Of a stretch of DNA of 64,000 nt, positions 35,359 through 45,754 are shown one piece after another (position 1 is the stretch's first letter; each line of letters opens with the position of its first letter). A program made the position numbers and the translations under genes. The DNA is from Symsagittifera roscoffensis (lineage: Eukaryota > Xenacoelomorpha > Acoela > Convolutidae). Where the stretch lies: positions 7,435,027-7,499,026 of the forward strand of contig NC_087068.1 of assembly GCF_963678635.1 (NCBI RefSeq). The letters run 5' to 3'. Below the pieces are notes generated by a model. That model saw only the letters and a list, made by a program, of their open reading frames with translations. It did no database searches and was not told the origin of the DNA.

Positions 35359-36882
35359 TTTTTACAATTTCTTAAGAAAAAAAGGAAAATCAATACTTAA
35401 TTGAAAACTTTTCATTTTTTCCACGCAGAAAAATTTGCACGCTTGCACGATCTCCAAAAAATGTTACTCTTTTCCTGGTATTAAAATTTCCAGCAGTGCT
35501 GAAACACCATCATACCGGGTACAACAGAATGGTATGCAGAAAAGGTGACTAAATTCGAAATTTATTAAGTTTTTTATTCATTTTGTGAAAAACCATTAAA
35601 AAGTCGTATCTCGAAGGGCCTTTGGATGCCATGTTTGCCTCCACTGAGAGTAACCTGAGTGTACCCCACCAAAAGCTTGGGAATTTCACTTTTCTTCTGT
35701 TTTTTTTTTTGAAATCTTGGTATTTAACTTGAAAAAATGGGGGGAAAATCTTGAACAACGTCATTCCTTGAAAACTACAAAAATTTGAGAATTCATTTTT
35801 CGAGACACGATTCGCAGCTCCTGAGAAAACCAAGACAGCGCCCTACAATAAAAAAAAAGAACCTTCAAATTTAATGAATATTTTATTTCTCAGTTCTTTA
35901 AAAATTTTGGCATAAAAAAGACACATCTCGGAAACTTAAAGCATTTGAGCAGTCGCATTTGGATGCAAGATTTTCAGCTGGTGAAATTAATCTCACAGTA
36001 CCCAGCTACAATTTTGAGAATTTCAAAACTTTAAAAATTTTCATTCAAAGTTTTCTGGAAATTACAACAAAAACATTTAAAATGTCATCTCGAAAACACC
36101 AAGAATTTGAGCAGCTATATTTAGAGGCAGGACTCGCAATCCCTGAGACTACCCTGACGGCACCCAACTATAGGGTTGAAAATATCATTAAAATATGCTT
36201 TTGAAGCTCTTCGTATCTCCAATAATTTATGTTTCTGTTTTTTGATAAAATCAATCCCATTTGAGACAACTGGATCATTAGGATACTAGGTCATTTTTTT
36301 GAGAAATAAAAAAAATCAATATCCACTTTCGGAACTAGAGGTCAATCAAATTTTTGGTGACCAAACACTTGCTGTTCGATAGTGCAATTTTTCTATCCAT
36401 TCAACAAAGGAAATGAAGTGAAATAAAAAGAAATCAAAGTCAAATACGGAATAATCAAACTTGAGCGTGTAAACTAAAAAAAAAATCATGATCTGTATTC
36501 ACTCCGTTCAATCATACTGAAAAATAAACAAAATGGGTGGAGTGATATATTAAACCGCTTCAGTCCCGCATCGAACATTTAAAAAACCCAAAAAGTTTTG
36601 TCGAAAAAATAAAAGCATAAAAGCGTCATTTCTCGGAAACTAAAAGGATTTGAGTATTCATATTTAGAGGCGAGATTCGCAACGCCTGTGAGTACCCTGA
36701 CAATTAGGTTGTCTCAATACACATTTGAGAAAGTTCAATATTGTGGAACTTTTTGTAGGTCAATTCTTCAACGTCGCAGTTGGACACGAGACTTGCGACC
36801 CCTCAGAGTACCCTCACAGCACCCAACTACAGGGTTGGGAATTTCATTTTCTTGTATTTTTTAAATCTTTGTATTTTTGTAT

Positions 36883-36891
36883 TTAAGTTGA
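36883..36891. repeat. LINE target-site duplication, left copy
   Basis: TTAAGTTGA directly beside the LINE 3' end; the right copy is at 40786. Confidence 0.7.
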
Positions 36892-36919
36892 CTTGTATTT
36901 TTGAATGTTGTTGTTGTTG

Positions 36920-37440
36920 TTAGCCCACGCGGGTCGGGTTGGGCTCTTCTGTCTCCAGGTCAAGGAACTTAGCAACCTCTACCGGCCGAAGCCACAGGTC
37001 TGCTGGGGTGAGTGGGGAGGGGTTTTGGGAGCAGTTGAAAAGGTGACATGTTGTGTGGGGGGCAAGGGAACAGGTTGGGCAAAGGTGGGAGATGGAGCTG
37101 TCAAGGCGGGATAGGTAAGTGTTAAGGAGCCGGCTGTAGCCAGACCGGAGTTGGGAGAGCTTACAGCGCGTGGGACGTGGGAGAGATTTTTCAGAGGGGT
37201 CAATCTTTGGGGGAGGGATACAAATAACTTTAGACGGAGGGGTTTCGGCTAGGAACTTGGTTACAAGGGAGGTATGGTTGTCTTTTAAAATTGGTTTGTA
37301 GTAGTTAAAAATAAAAGTGGAGACTTCGTCTCGGTCGTCCAGAACTAGAGGGTGGTTTGCGTAGACTGAAAAGTCGGATAAAACTTTCTGGGTGTCTTCT
37401 TTGAAGCAGCTTAAAATTGAGGGCGAAGTAGACGGGGAGG
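36920..37440 (-). CDS. C-terminal part of the same LINE ORF, out of frame
   Basis: Reads without a stop from about 37440 to the TAA at 36920-36922. Features are SCFKEDTQKVLSDF, YYKPILKDN, QLRSGYSRLLNTYL and a CCHC-like CPTCSLAPHNTCHLFNC near the end, then LWLRPVEVAKFLDL. This is the usual tail of such ORFs, and the same RSGYS and CP.C blocks appear in the 857-bp array. One base gained or lost separates it from the main ORF. Confidence 0.8.
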
Positions 37441-40400
37441 AGGGGGATGTGAATGTATAAAATTAATGGGATGGTGGGAACGATAGGTAGAGATAAAAAA
37501 TTGAGATGACAGAAGGGTATGGTGGTCTTTGACCGTTAGGATTTCAGATTCACTGTGCAGGTGGGCAGTGGAACTCATTAGATTTGATCCAGTAACAACG
37601 CGAAGGGATTGGTTTTGGGCAACCTGCAGGCAATTTATGGAGGTGTTACTTGATGCGTGGGACCATGCGGGGGCTGCATAGTCAAGTATGGGGCGAATTA
37701 AAGCTTTAAAAGTTAGGAGGAGGGTTTCTTTGGAGTGACCCCAGGTTGATCCTGCTAATGCCTTCAGGATTCCGATCCTGCGTCTGGCCTTTTCAGCGTA
37801 TTGTTTGCAGTGAGTGGCAAAACAAAGTGTTGGATCAAATGTCACCCCTAAGATTGTTGGATTTTTGTTTAGGGGTAGCGCCTCGTTATTTAAAAGAACA
37901 CTAGGTGTTTTATTAAATTCTTTGTTATAAGAGGAGAAAAGTGTAACTGATCCTTTAGAGGACGCGAAACTTAGTTTGCGTGAGGTGAAAAAATCGTAGA
38001 GCCTTTTTAGGTAGCTATTGATGGAGTTTGAGGCGATATCAATATTGGAACTGCTTGCGAAGGGGTGGAAATCGTCTGCATACGAAACAAGGTTTACATT
38101 ATCGGGAGGTGGCGGTGCATCATGGACATAAAAATTGAAGAGTGTGGGTGATAAAACAGAACCTTGGGGTACGCCACAGTGGATTATTCGATGGGGGGAT
38201 GTGTGTTCACGGAATGAGGTGGCAGCCTGTCGACCATTAAGGTAATTACTTAGCCAGCGGACTAGACTTCTTGGGAGGGGAGTGTCATGGACGAGTTCCA
38301 CAAGTGAGCGATGACACACCATGTCGAAAGCCTTAGATAAGTCAAGTGTGGCCAGTACCGTACGTTTAGGGGGGCGATTTTGGTTAAAACCGTCTGAAAT
38401 GTAAAATTCGAGAGTGGAGAGAGCTGTGGTGGTGGAGTGAAAAGGGCGGAAGCCGTGTTGGTGTTTGGCGTTGGGGAGATGTTTGGTAAAGATGGGGTGA
38501 ACGAGCCTCTCCAGAATTTTAACTGCTGGGCAGAGTAAGGATATAGGTCTGTAAGATGTTGATTGTTTAAGATCCTTATTGGGCTTTGGAAGCGGTGCAA
38601 TTTTTGAATTTTTCCAAATTTGGGGGATAATGTTTTCGGACAAAGAGATATTAAAAAGGTATGTTAAGTATTGAGTAGCAAGTGGGCCGAGATGTTTAAG
38701 ATGTAAATTACAAAGGCCGTCGGGACCTAGTGCTCGCGATGGTTTGCTGTCTGCAATGGCTTGTTTAGTATTTTCAGGGGTAAAAATTGGGCTGTCTGAC
38801 AGCGGTAGTTTGGCAATTTTTCTTCTCGTTATACGAAGGAGTTTGTCAGAGGCGTGGGGTCTGGCATTGGTGAATTGTTTGTTAAAAGAGCTGGTAATAT
38901 CACGAGGTGAGTGTATGGGTTTAGAACCAAAAGTAATGGGGTGTCTTCCTGCCACGGGCTTAGATCCATTTAAGGAGCGTACCACTTTCCAGAACTTTCT
39001 GGCACCAGTGCGGTAGTCGCAAGTCCGGAGGAATTCTCGCCATTTATTTTCTTTGTCATTTGCTGTCTGTTTCATGAGTCTACAGTTCAGTTGGGATATG
39101 ACTTCTGGAGGGACATTTTGTTGTCGGCTTAAATCTCTTTCGGCGGCAAGGGCAGTGGACTCGGGGGAAAGAGAGGGAGTGAAGTGGCGAATACGGCCAG
39201 CGGGTATGTGGTGGCGTGCTGCCCTGAGCACCAGGTCCCTCAAGAATTTCTCTCCGGCGGCAACTCCGGAAGGTGGAACCGCTGAAAAGAAATTCTCCTC
39301 AATTTCCTCTGTGAATTTGATCCAATCTGCTTTTAAAAAATTTATAAAAGTCCTTTTAGGTGAAAAATTTATAAAATCATCCAAGGGTAGTTCTAGAAGA
39401 ATGGGTAGGTGATCTGATCCTAGAGATTTAATTGGGGTCCATGATGTGGAGAGTAAGAGCGATTGGGATGCAAGGGAAATATCTGGTGACGAGAGTTGGT
39501 TTTCTGAGTTAAAAGGGACTCTGGTTTGTGTGTCATCATTTAATGGTGCAAAGGTGGATTCGGTTATTTCATTGCTAAGTACAGAGCCGCGTTGATCTTC
39601 CTCGATGTTGGAGTTCCATAGTTGTGAATGTGCGTTGGCATCCCCGAGTACTAAGGCGTCCCCAGGTTCAAGTAGTTCGGCAAGGGACGCAGAGTAACCA
39701 GGGGGACAGCTCGAGCGAGGGGGGATGTAGAAATTATAAATACGAAGCTTGGATGAACTGGCTACCACTGATATGCCCATAGCCTCTAAAGTTTCATCGT
39801 TGTTAATATTTATTTCTTCGTATTGTATCGACTCATGTATGGCTATGAGAAGACCGCCCCCTTCTTTTTCTCGATCTTTTCTAATTAAAGTGTAGTGTGA
39901 GCCAAGTGAGGGGTTTCGAGATTTCTTTCTTAATTTAGTTTCTTGGAAGACAGCAATATGAATTTGATTTTGAGATAAGAAAGCAGCAATTTCGGGTGCT
40001 TTTCCGGAGATACCGTTGCAATTAAATTGAAGGATTTTTAAAAGGCCTTTGGCGGGGTGTGGTGAACTATTTACATTATTAACAGCAGTATGATTAAAAT
40101 GGTTGTTTGAACTTGAGTTATTTACACTATTTACACGATTACGATTTGCGCGATTTTGGGAGGAGGAATTATTATTCGAGGAGGTGGGAAGGGTGGGAGG
40201 GGGGTTAGGGAGGTGGGGTTGGGGGGCGGTTAGGGAAGTTGAACAAGTTTGGGAGTTGGGGGTGGTCAAGTTAGAGGACCTGGTGCCTGGGGGAGGTAAA
40301 ATGTAGGTAGAGGTACAGGTAGGGCAATAGTAGTCAGGGTGGTGTTGGTTAAGGTGGGTAAGACCACTACATTTAAGGTGAATGTAACCACAGATGTGGC

Positions 40401-40677
40401 ACCAGACACTGGGCTGGGTGCGTTTGATGCGGAAAGAGCAAGGGGAGCAAAAGTAAGGCCCTAGACCAGGGTTTGGATTAATGCCGGAGCGGAGTAGTAG
40501 TATAAGGATGAGCAGACGGAGCAGCCTGGCCGGCTTCAGACGCTCCGTAACCGAAAACCCGGAGACTTCTGAGCTTCTCCCGACCCAATGGGAGGGGGGC
40601 TTGACGCCATTTGCATCTTGGTGGGGCCCAAGATGTCGGATCCACCACTGGAAGGCGGCGTCGTTTTGAATCTTCAC
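37411..40677 (-). CDS. LINE ORF: PHD-like finger, AP endonuclease, reverse transcriptase
   Basis: 1088 residues, starting at ATG. After a hydrophobic stretch comes NPNPGLGP (about 67-74), a degenerate form of the NPGP motif. A PHD-like Cys/His finger follows at about 77-121. The AP-type endonuclease runs from about 213 to 430, with QFNCNG, the catalytic ETK (Glu246), GDANAH (345-350) and SDH (421-423). The reverse transcriptase follows, with SYRPISLL, DLSKAFD (779-785), GVPQGSVLS and YADD (866-869). These residues are those needed for target-primed reverse transcription. The ORF stops early because of a frameshift in a C-rich run near 37435-37450; the true C-terminus continues in another frame. 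Confidence 0.9.
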   Translation of the reverse strand: MKIQNDAAFQWWIRHLGPHQDANGVKPPSHWVGRSSEVSGFSVTERLKPARLLRLLILILLLRSGINPNPGLGPYFCSPCSFRIKRTQPSVWCHICGYIHLKCSGLTHLNQHHPDYYCPTCTSTYILPPPGTRSSNLTTPNSQTCSTSLTAPQPHLPNPPPTLPTSSNNNSSSQNRANRNRVNSVNNSSSNNHFNHTAVNNVNSSPHPAKGLLKILQFNCNGISGKAPEIAAFLSQNQIHIAVFQETKLRKKSRNPSLGSHYTLIRKDREKEGGGLLIAIHESIQYEEININNDETLEAMGISVVASSSKLRIYNFYIPPRSSCPPGYSASLAELLEPGDALVLGDANAHSQLWNSNIEEDQRGSVLSNEITESTFAPLNDDTQTRVPFNSENQLSSPDISLASQSLLLSTSWTPIKSLGSDHLPILLELPLDDFINFSPKRTFINFLKADWIKFTEEIEENFFSAVPPSGVAAGEKFLRDLVLRAARHHIPAGRIRHFTPSLSPESTALAAERDLSRQQNVPPEVISQLNCRLMKQTANDKENKWREFLRTCDYRTGARKFWKVVRSLNGSKPVAGRHPITFGSKPIHSPRDITSSFNKQFTNARPHASDKLLRITRRKIAKLPLSDSPIFTPENTKQAIADSKPSRALGPDGLCNLHLKHLGPLATQYLTYLFNISLSENIIPQIWKNSKIAPLPKPNKDLKQSTSYRPISLLCPAVKILERLVHPIFTKHLPNAKHQHGFRPFHSTTTALSTLEFYISDGFNQNRPPKRTVLATLDLSKAFDMVCHRSLVELVHDTPLPRSLVRWLSNYLNGRQAATSFREHTSPHRIIHCGVPQGSVLSPTLFNFYVHDAPPPPDNVNLVSYADDFHPFASSSNIDIASNSINSYLKRLYDFFTSRKLSFASSKGSVTLFSSYNKEFNKTPSVLLNNEALPLNKNPTILGVTFDPTLCFATHCKQYAEKARRRIGILKALAGSTWGHSKETLLLTFKALIRPILDYAAPAWSHASSNTSINCLQVAQNQSLRVVTGSNLMSSTAHLHSESEILTVKDHHTLLSSQFFISTYRSHHPINFIHSHPPPPRLLRPQF

Positions 40678-40785
40678 ATTCCTCGGACTCGGTCCATTTT
40701 GTTATCTTTGGTTGCTTTAGGACTTTATAGTTTTCTGAATTTACTAAAACAAAATAAATTTAAAAAATTAAATTCCAAAAAAAAA

Positions 40786-40794
40786 TTAAGTTGA
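40786..40794. repeat. LINE target-site duplication, right copy
   Basis: TTAAGTTGA, after which the satellite monomer resumes (GAAAAAAATGGGG). Confidence 0.7.
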
Positions 40795-41400
40795 AAAAAA
40801 TGGGGAAAAAAGTATGAAAAACGTCATACCTTAAAAACTAAAAAGAAATTGAGAAATCATATCTCGAGACACAATTGAAAGCCCCTGAGAGTACCATGAC
40901 AGCGCCTCACTATAGAGAAAGAAACTTGAAGTTTGATTTTTTTCGAAGTTTTTTGAAAATTTTAAATTGATATAGAAAATGTCAGATCTCGGAAACTAAA
41001 ACCATTTGAGCAGTCGCATTTGGATGCAAGATTTGCAGCTGCTGAGATGAATCTTACAGTAGCCAATTACAGGTTTGGGAATTTCAAATCTTTTGAAATT
41101 TTTATTCAAAGTTTTCTGGAAACTGGAAAAAAAAAACATTGAAAATAACATCTCGAAAATTCCAAGGATTTGAGCAGCCATATTTGGAGGCAGGACTCGC
41201 TATACCTGAGACTGCCCTGACAGCACCCAACTACAGGAATATCAAATTTTGTGATTTTTTTAAAATCTGATTTGTCTGAAAATCGTCGCATCTCAGCTAA
41301 AAAGGATTTGGGTATTCATAATTGAAGGCCAAATTCGCAACTCATGGGGGAACTCTGACAGCATCCCAAAATTGAGTTGCTTATTTGAGCTGAAACCTGG
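40786..41400. repeat. Satellite array, right remnant
   Basis: Continues the satellite after the LINE with four diverged sub-repeats (for example GGAGGCAGGACTCGC...CTGACAGCACCCAACTAC at about 41185). It fades out near 41.4 kb. Confidence 0.7.
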
Positions 41401-42179
41401 AAAACCGAAAAAAATCTTTCGTTAAACATGCAAAAATAATACGTTGAAAAAGCGTTAACGTGTCCAGATAGAGAAGCCTGCATTTAAATATATAATAGAT
41501 AGATTTATTTTTAAACCTAAGAGTCATTAACCGTTTTCGCGCTTTGTTTAGAAAATCAACTGCAACTGAACTTGACAGGAAATAAAAATTTCTTCATACT
41601 TCATAATAAAGAAATGCGTATTTAGCCATAATAGCATGCATTAAAATATGCATTAAAATCTCACTTTCTCTGCTATGTAAAAATTCATTAACCTCAATTT
41701 CTACAGGTTCCTTATTCAGAGTCAAAATGAGTAAAACGTGCCAATAAGTTTACACGTTTTCAATTCAAACCATCTAATGGAAATGAAACAGATATGAAAC
41801 GTCGAAGTCGCTGACTTTCATTTTGTTGCCCTCTTTTTCAAAAAATCGGCCATTTCTAAAAGCTTTTGTTTCAATTCTTGCACCCGTCGGAAAATCTTCA
41901 CCATACACAAAATCAATTATTTTTGATACGGGCAATTAGAAAAATAGCAAACAATTCTATAGAGTCACGCGAGAGGTTACTACTTGTATAGATTATTGTC
42001 AAAGATAACGGAGACTGCGTTCAAAATGATTTTACTTGAAAACCTATAACTACTATCACTTTGCCCTTGTAATAACTCTCTTATAGAAAGAATCTGGCTG
42101 TAAAAGAAGAAAATTTGAAAGCCTTTTTTAAATGGTGTGTAACAGGATCAAAATTAAAAGCAACAAATGCTGTATCATT
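41401..42179. other. AT-rich spacer downstream of MRTO4
   Basis: No gene or repeat recognised. It should hold the 3' untranslated region of the MRTO4 gene; no clear AATAAA signal seen. Confidence 0.3.
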
Positions 42180-42836
42180 TTATAATGCTTCAAATTTTCC
42201 ATCCTTTGAACAACAGCATTTTAGCTTTATGGTGAACTTGCTCATCTGATATCCCAGCAGTTTCAGGATACGGCATTGATTAGGGCGTAATAGTTCTCCT
42301 TCGGTACAGACCGTATATTGTTTCATCAGCTCTACTGAGCCTTTGTTCAACTTTACTGGCATCCCCAATTCTCTCAGGTGCGGCTCAATACTGTGTGGGA
42401 ACTGATCCAAGATTCCAGCCTCCAATACAACTGATTCTGTGGCGGTTTCGCCAGATGTCGCATAATGAAACGCTGAAAATTCTTCGAAAAAGGCTTTCAC
42501 TTCAGTTTTATCCTTGTTTGTGAACAAAAGACCAACATGTCCAGTCAAGTGGGGCACTAATTTGTGAAGGTTTTTTCGAGTTTCCAACGCACGAGTTTTT
42601 CCAAGAGCAAGAGCCATTAACTTGACTTTTCCGTAAAAAAACTTACTGTGAGCCCACTCTTTACATTTCAGATCTTTCATAGTGTTGTTGCGCATATTAT
42701 GCTCCTCCCACACAAAAACATTATCATATTCTTCTACAGCCAGGCGGATTTGATTCAACAACTTTTCTTTTCGTTCTTTCGTTGCCTTTACGACCTTTGA
42801 TAGGTTCACTTTCGTATTTCTTTTTGATTTGGGCAT
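42180..42836 (-). CDS. MRTO4: MRTO4, mRNA turnover 4 / ribosome assembly factor
   Basis: A 218-residue intact ORF starting at ATG with MPKSKRNTKVNLSKV, the characteristic MRTO4 start. It carries HVGLLFTNKDKTEV, LDQFPHSIEPHLRELGMP and ILKLLGYQMSKF, all matching the L10/P0-related fold of MRTO4/Mrt4. The family acts in the nucleolus, holding the place of ribosomal stalk protein P0 on pre-60S particles until late maturation. The human protein is about 239 residues and ends in an acidic tail; this one stops just before it (DGKFEAL). No intron interrupts it, and a TTTTTCAG acceptor lies 13 bases upstream of the ATG, suggesting a 5' untranslated intron or trans-splice site. Codons look intact, so a working gene is likely, though a retrocopy is possible. 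Confidence 0.9.
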   Translation of the reverse strand: MPKSKRNTKVNLSKVVKATKERKEKLLNQIRLAVEEYDNVFVWEEHNMRNNTMKDLKCKEWAHSKFFYGKVKLMALALGKTRALETRKNLHKLVPHLTGHVGLLFTNKDKTEVKAFFEEFSAFHYATSGETATESVVLEAGILDQFPHSIEPHLRELGMPVKLNKGSVELMKQYTVCTEGELLRPNQCRILKLLGYQMSKFTIKLKCCCSKDGKFEAL

Positions 42837-45275
42837 TACTTGTTTATCTGAAAAACAATCACTTTTTTAAATAATTTGAACAAAAAATTGTCACCTCACT
42901 ACAGAGTGACAAAGCGGAGCTTCGCATTACTTGTGCTACTGATTTTTCACTTTTTCCAGATCTTGAATCATTTTTTACATATTGTAAAAAAATTTTAAGA
43001 CTTTTGATCCACAAAATGTGCAAAAACGTTTGAATTACCGTTTTAAAATTCTTATAAACTGATGAAAATGACACAGAAGCAGAAGAGGAACTTATTGAAA
43101 AACGAGTCAAAATTTGCTCACAATATCTACAAGATCGTAATCATGAAGCTGCGACGTTTAAAAATTTTCGGCAGAATCAGAACAGTGGGTAAAACTTCAA
43201 GTTAAACTGACGGCAGCAATAGCATACTCGAAGAAAGTGAGGCAAAACATGAAACTTAATTGAATTTGAAAAAGAATTCAAGACAGCAAGTGTATGTCAT
43301 TTATATTCAAATTGAAATTTTGCATCATAGGTTCTTTATTACAAAAATCGTTATTGATCCGACCATTTGAATAAATGCAGAAGAACTTTCAACTGGGTCG
43401 TGTTTTGTTTTTTTTCTCTTTTGTTGCACCACGCAAAAACAATTACCACAGATAACACAGAGACAAAGCTGTGCTTCATAAACACTATCGAGAATACGAA
43501 AAAGAGCAGCTCTGTAAAGTGCAATAAATTGTAGAAATAATTCTCAAATTAATAAAAACTCGGCTAAATCTGGGATACGATCTTCGACGTAGAGTTTATG
43601 AGTCCCACCACACAGCCACGGACGCTTGATAATGTAACATTCGCCCGGAAGATACATATCGACGGAAGACAAAACTAAGTCTTAAGACGACTGGCTAACG
43701 TCTAAACAGAGCTTTGCATGCTTTTCACCGTCTCTACCAAGCCAGTACTTTTCGGTGGTCTTTCTAACATCGGGTCGACAAAAACGTTACTGCTTTCGGC
43801 CTCGGTCAAAACACTCAAATTAACTAGATTACATGCAGAAATAGTGAGCTCATGGCTGTGTCTCAGTATCCCCAGACCACGAGGTCACTCCTAAAAACAG
43901 GGCTACTACTATTTATCATATTACTATTGTTTTTGTTCAGTAGATAAAAATCATCATCTCCATCGAAGATGGATCAACCCTTTCCCCCAACTCCTAGCTT
44001 CTCATCCTTATCAAAATGAATCTAGATGTTAATTAAATTCAAGTCAGGACATGACAGGAAGCTAAAAGTTTATGAAACAGGATAAAAGTTTCAGTTCCTT
44101 TACCCCTCCGGATTGACAAATCTGCTGGATCAAGCTTGTTAATCCTGATTTCTTCTTAATCCGGAAGGCCGTCTTTCACCCTTCACCGTTGTTCGCAACG
44201 GCCTTGCAAATGTTGTAGCGACACAATAGTTGCAACTCGGAGTGTTCTCTGTTACTCTGTAACTCGTTGTCGTTTTCTAATCTCGATTTCGTAGTTGTTG
44301 TTAGCGCAGCTAATGTTGTTCTGTTTTTCTTTCTTGTTTTAGCCAAAATGGCCGTTTCTGACGTTTCTCAGAAATATGACGTCATAAGTCGAATTTTTGA
44401 AATTTTAAAATACCAGAATATTCCAGCCCTCACCGTCTGGCCAATCGTTCCAATAACGTTCTTAGTTCTTAATAATCACCAATCCGGAAGGCTCGCTGCT
44501 AAAAATTCGAATTCTGCAGAGATTGCATTTTTCACATTCTGGTCGAATGTCACATACTCCCTGGAAAGTCCGGTCAATGTCCTCACTGAATCACGCAATA
44601 TTCGTAAAATGGTCACAGTGTCATCGAACAGAATTTACAAAATGCACGAAATTACTTTTATCCACGTCACATTGACTCACTGCAGAATATAAATGGCATC
44701 ATACTTCATCACTATAGCCTTCAAATTCTCTCATTAATCTGCACATTGAGGATATGACCTAAGATAAAACATATTTTGCGACTTCCAATGTCAATGTTCT
44801 GATTAAAAACTTTTTCTCCTAGATTTAAAAGGTGTTGGTTTGCAGGACAGTCCTGCCAACCAACAAGCTAAAATTATCCTACTATGCTTTTCCCTTCGGA
44901 AATCTTGCTTGTTATTGTCCTGAATACTAAAACTAAGAAACTCTGTGGTTAGAAAGAACAATGAAACAATCTCCCTCTTCGAGAGATTACTCAAGCCTTC
45001 CATGTCACCACAAAGTGATCAGTTCTCCTAGCTGATTAAAAACAGTCATGCAGGCTGGAATATTTAAATATACTCCTTCACTTAAGCCTTTCTAAATAAA
45101 TAGTAAGTGAGTGTCTCTAAAGCCACTTCAACTAAAATCAAAATGCAAATTTATAAATGCAACAATTTCAAAACTCAACTAAATGTTTCAGTTTTCAATT
45201 ACAACTTGGTTGCTTGGTTTCTCACTTGAGTTTTTCACACACATAAACAATTCTGAATTTTAACTTTTATTCATC
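42837..45275. other. Gene-poor region between MRTO4 and the giant retroelement
   Basis: AT-rich, with one SINE-B copy (43455-43632). A 141-codon plus-strand frame at 44267-44692 has no recognisable features. The right part, roughly 43.9-45.27 kb, is where the element's 3' LTR should be, but I could not prove it because the partner LTR is outside the window or unrecognised. Confidence 0.35.
43455..43632 (-). repeat. tRNA-derived SINE, family B, copy 3
   Basis: Matches copies 1 and 2: head CGTCCGTGGCTGTGTGG, middle TTAGCCGAGTTTTTATTAAT, tail CACAGCTTTGTCTCTGT. Diverged, without a good B-box. Confidence 0.6.
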
Positions 45276-45305
45276 ACTCCTTTGTTTTCTTCTTTTTTCG
45301 TCGTT
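45276..45305 (-). other. Candidate polypurine tract of the giant retroelement
   Basis: On the minus strand the sequence is purine-rich (AAAAAAGAAGAAAACAAAGGAG) and is followed by TGATGAATAAAAG, a possible LTR start with TG. It sits just past the last cargo ORF, where a polypurine tract belongs. Unconfirmed without a second LTR. Confidence 0.35.
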
Positions 45306-45361
45306 TAGAAGTTCTAAAACTTCTAAATTCTTCTAATTTCATCTTGTCTTTCGGTCATCCG

Positions 45362-45742
45362 TCAATGTTCCATTTCTTCCTCCTGTGATACTGACTCTGC
45401 ACTCTCAGTTTCCGTATCTTGTAACACGTCGTTAGGTATCCTGACGCTGCTGGAAGCCGTCCTCCAACACTTCTGCTCTTCCACCCTCTGTTTACAACAA
45501 GGTAGGGGATCCACGTTAGATTCTCTGTTCCTGCAGAAGCTGTTGTGGAGACACAACGTCACGTTTCTCTCCAAATCTTCTTTCAGCATCTCTGCCTTCT
45601 CCTTTCCACTACGTTCACTCGTCCTGGAAATTCTTTTCACAGCGGTGGTCACTGCATTCCGATGAGTCACGAGAGCTCGCTTGAAAGCTCCTGCTCCAAT
45701 GTCCAGCTGATATGCACTGTACACCCTGCCGTGCTTCGACAT
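45362..45742 (-). CDS. Cargo ORF, last fragment (126 aa)
   Basis: In the same frame as the preceding ORF after a single TAG stop (45755-45757). It contains Cys-rich LCLHNSFCRNRE and a short Glu-rich end (SQEEEMEH). It is probably the C-terminus of the same cargo protein. Confidence 0.45.
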   Translation of the reverse strand: MSKHGRVYSAYQLDIGAGAFKRALVTHRNAVTTAVKRISRTSERSGKEKAEMLKEDLERNVTLCLHNSFCRNRESNVDPLPCCKQRVEEQKCWRTASSSVRIPNDVLQDTETESAESVSQEEEMEH

Positions 45743-45754
45743 ATGCTTTTTCGC

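Larger units (their letters stand above)
22132..36891. repeat. Satellite array, about 1.72-1.77 kb monomers (main block)
   Basis: A SINE-like marker (GCAGCCCTGGCCGAGTGGG) recurs at 22978 (variant), 24741, 26511, 28273, 29991, 31721, 33451 and 35183. Spacings are 1763, 1770, 1762, 1718, 1730, 1730 and 1732. Each monomer also contains four or five related sub-repeats of roughly 110-150 bp built on the phrase GGACTCGCAATCCCTGAGA...CCTGACAGCACCCAAC. Copies from about 30.0 to 36.2 kb are almost identical; those further left differ more. Short repeated open frames inside are by-products of the repetition, not genes. Confidence 0.9.
36892..40785 (-). mobile_element. Near-intact LINE (jockey/CR1-like) inserted in the satellite
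   Basis: About 3.9 kb between copies of TTAAGTTGA (36883-36891 and 40786-40794). This 9-bp sequence occurs once in other monomers, so it is the target duplication. The minus-strand element has one long ORF (PHD-like finger, endonuclease, reverse transcriptase), a single frameshift near the 3' end and a (CAA)n tail at about 36906-36920. Its GC content is clearly above that of the host satellite. Confidence 0.85.

Noticed and set aside
30356-36204. Repeated 81-94-codon ORFs
   Set aside because: They recur only because the satellite monomer recurs; the frames are short, lie on both strands and are not conserved in diverged monomers.
22132-36891. CRISPR-like array
   Set aside because: Units are 1.7 kb with no short repeat-spacer pattern, in a eukaryotic genome.
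44267-44692. 141-codon plus-strand ORF with hydrophobic start
   Set aside because: No recognisable family, no context support, and it may lie within the 3' LTR of the giant element.
43900-45275. 3' LTR of the giant retroelement
   Set aside because: A polypurine tract and TG start are plausible, but no second copy is visible at 63.5-64 kb, so the LTR could not be demonstrated.
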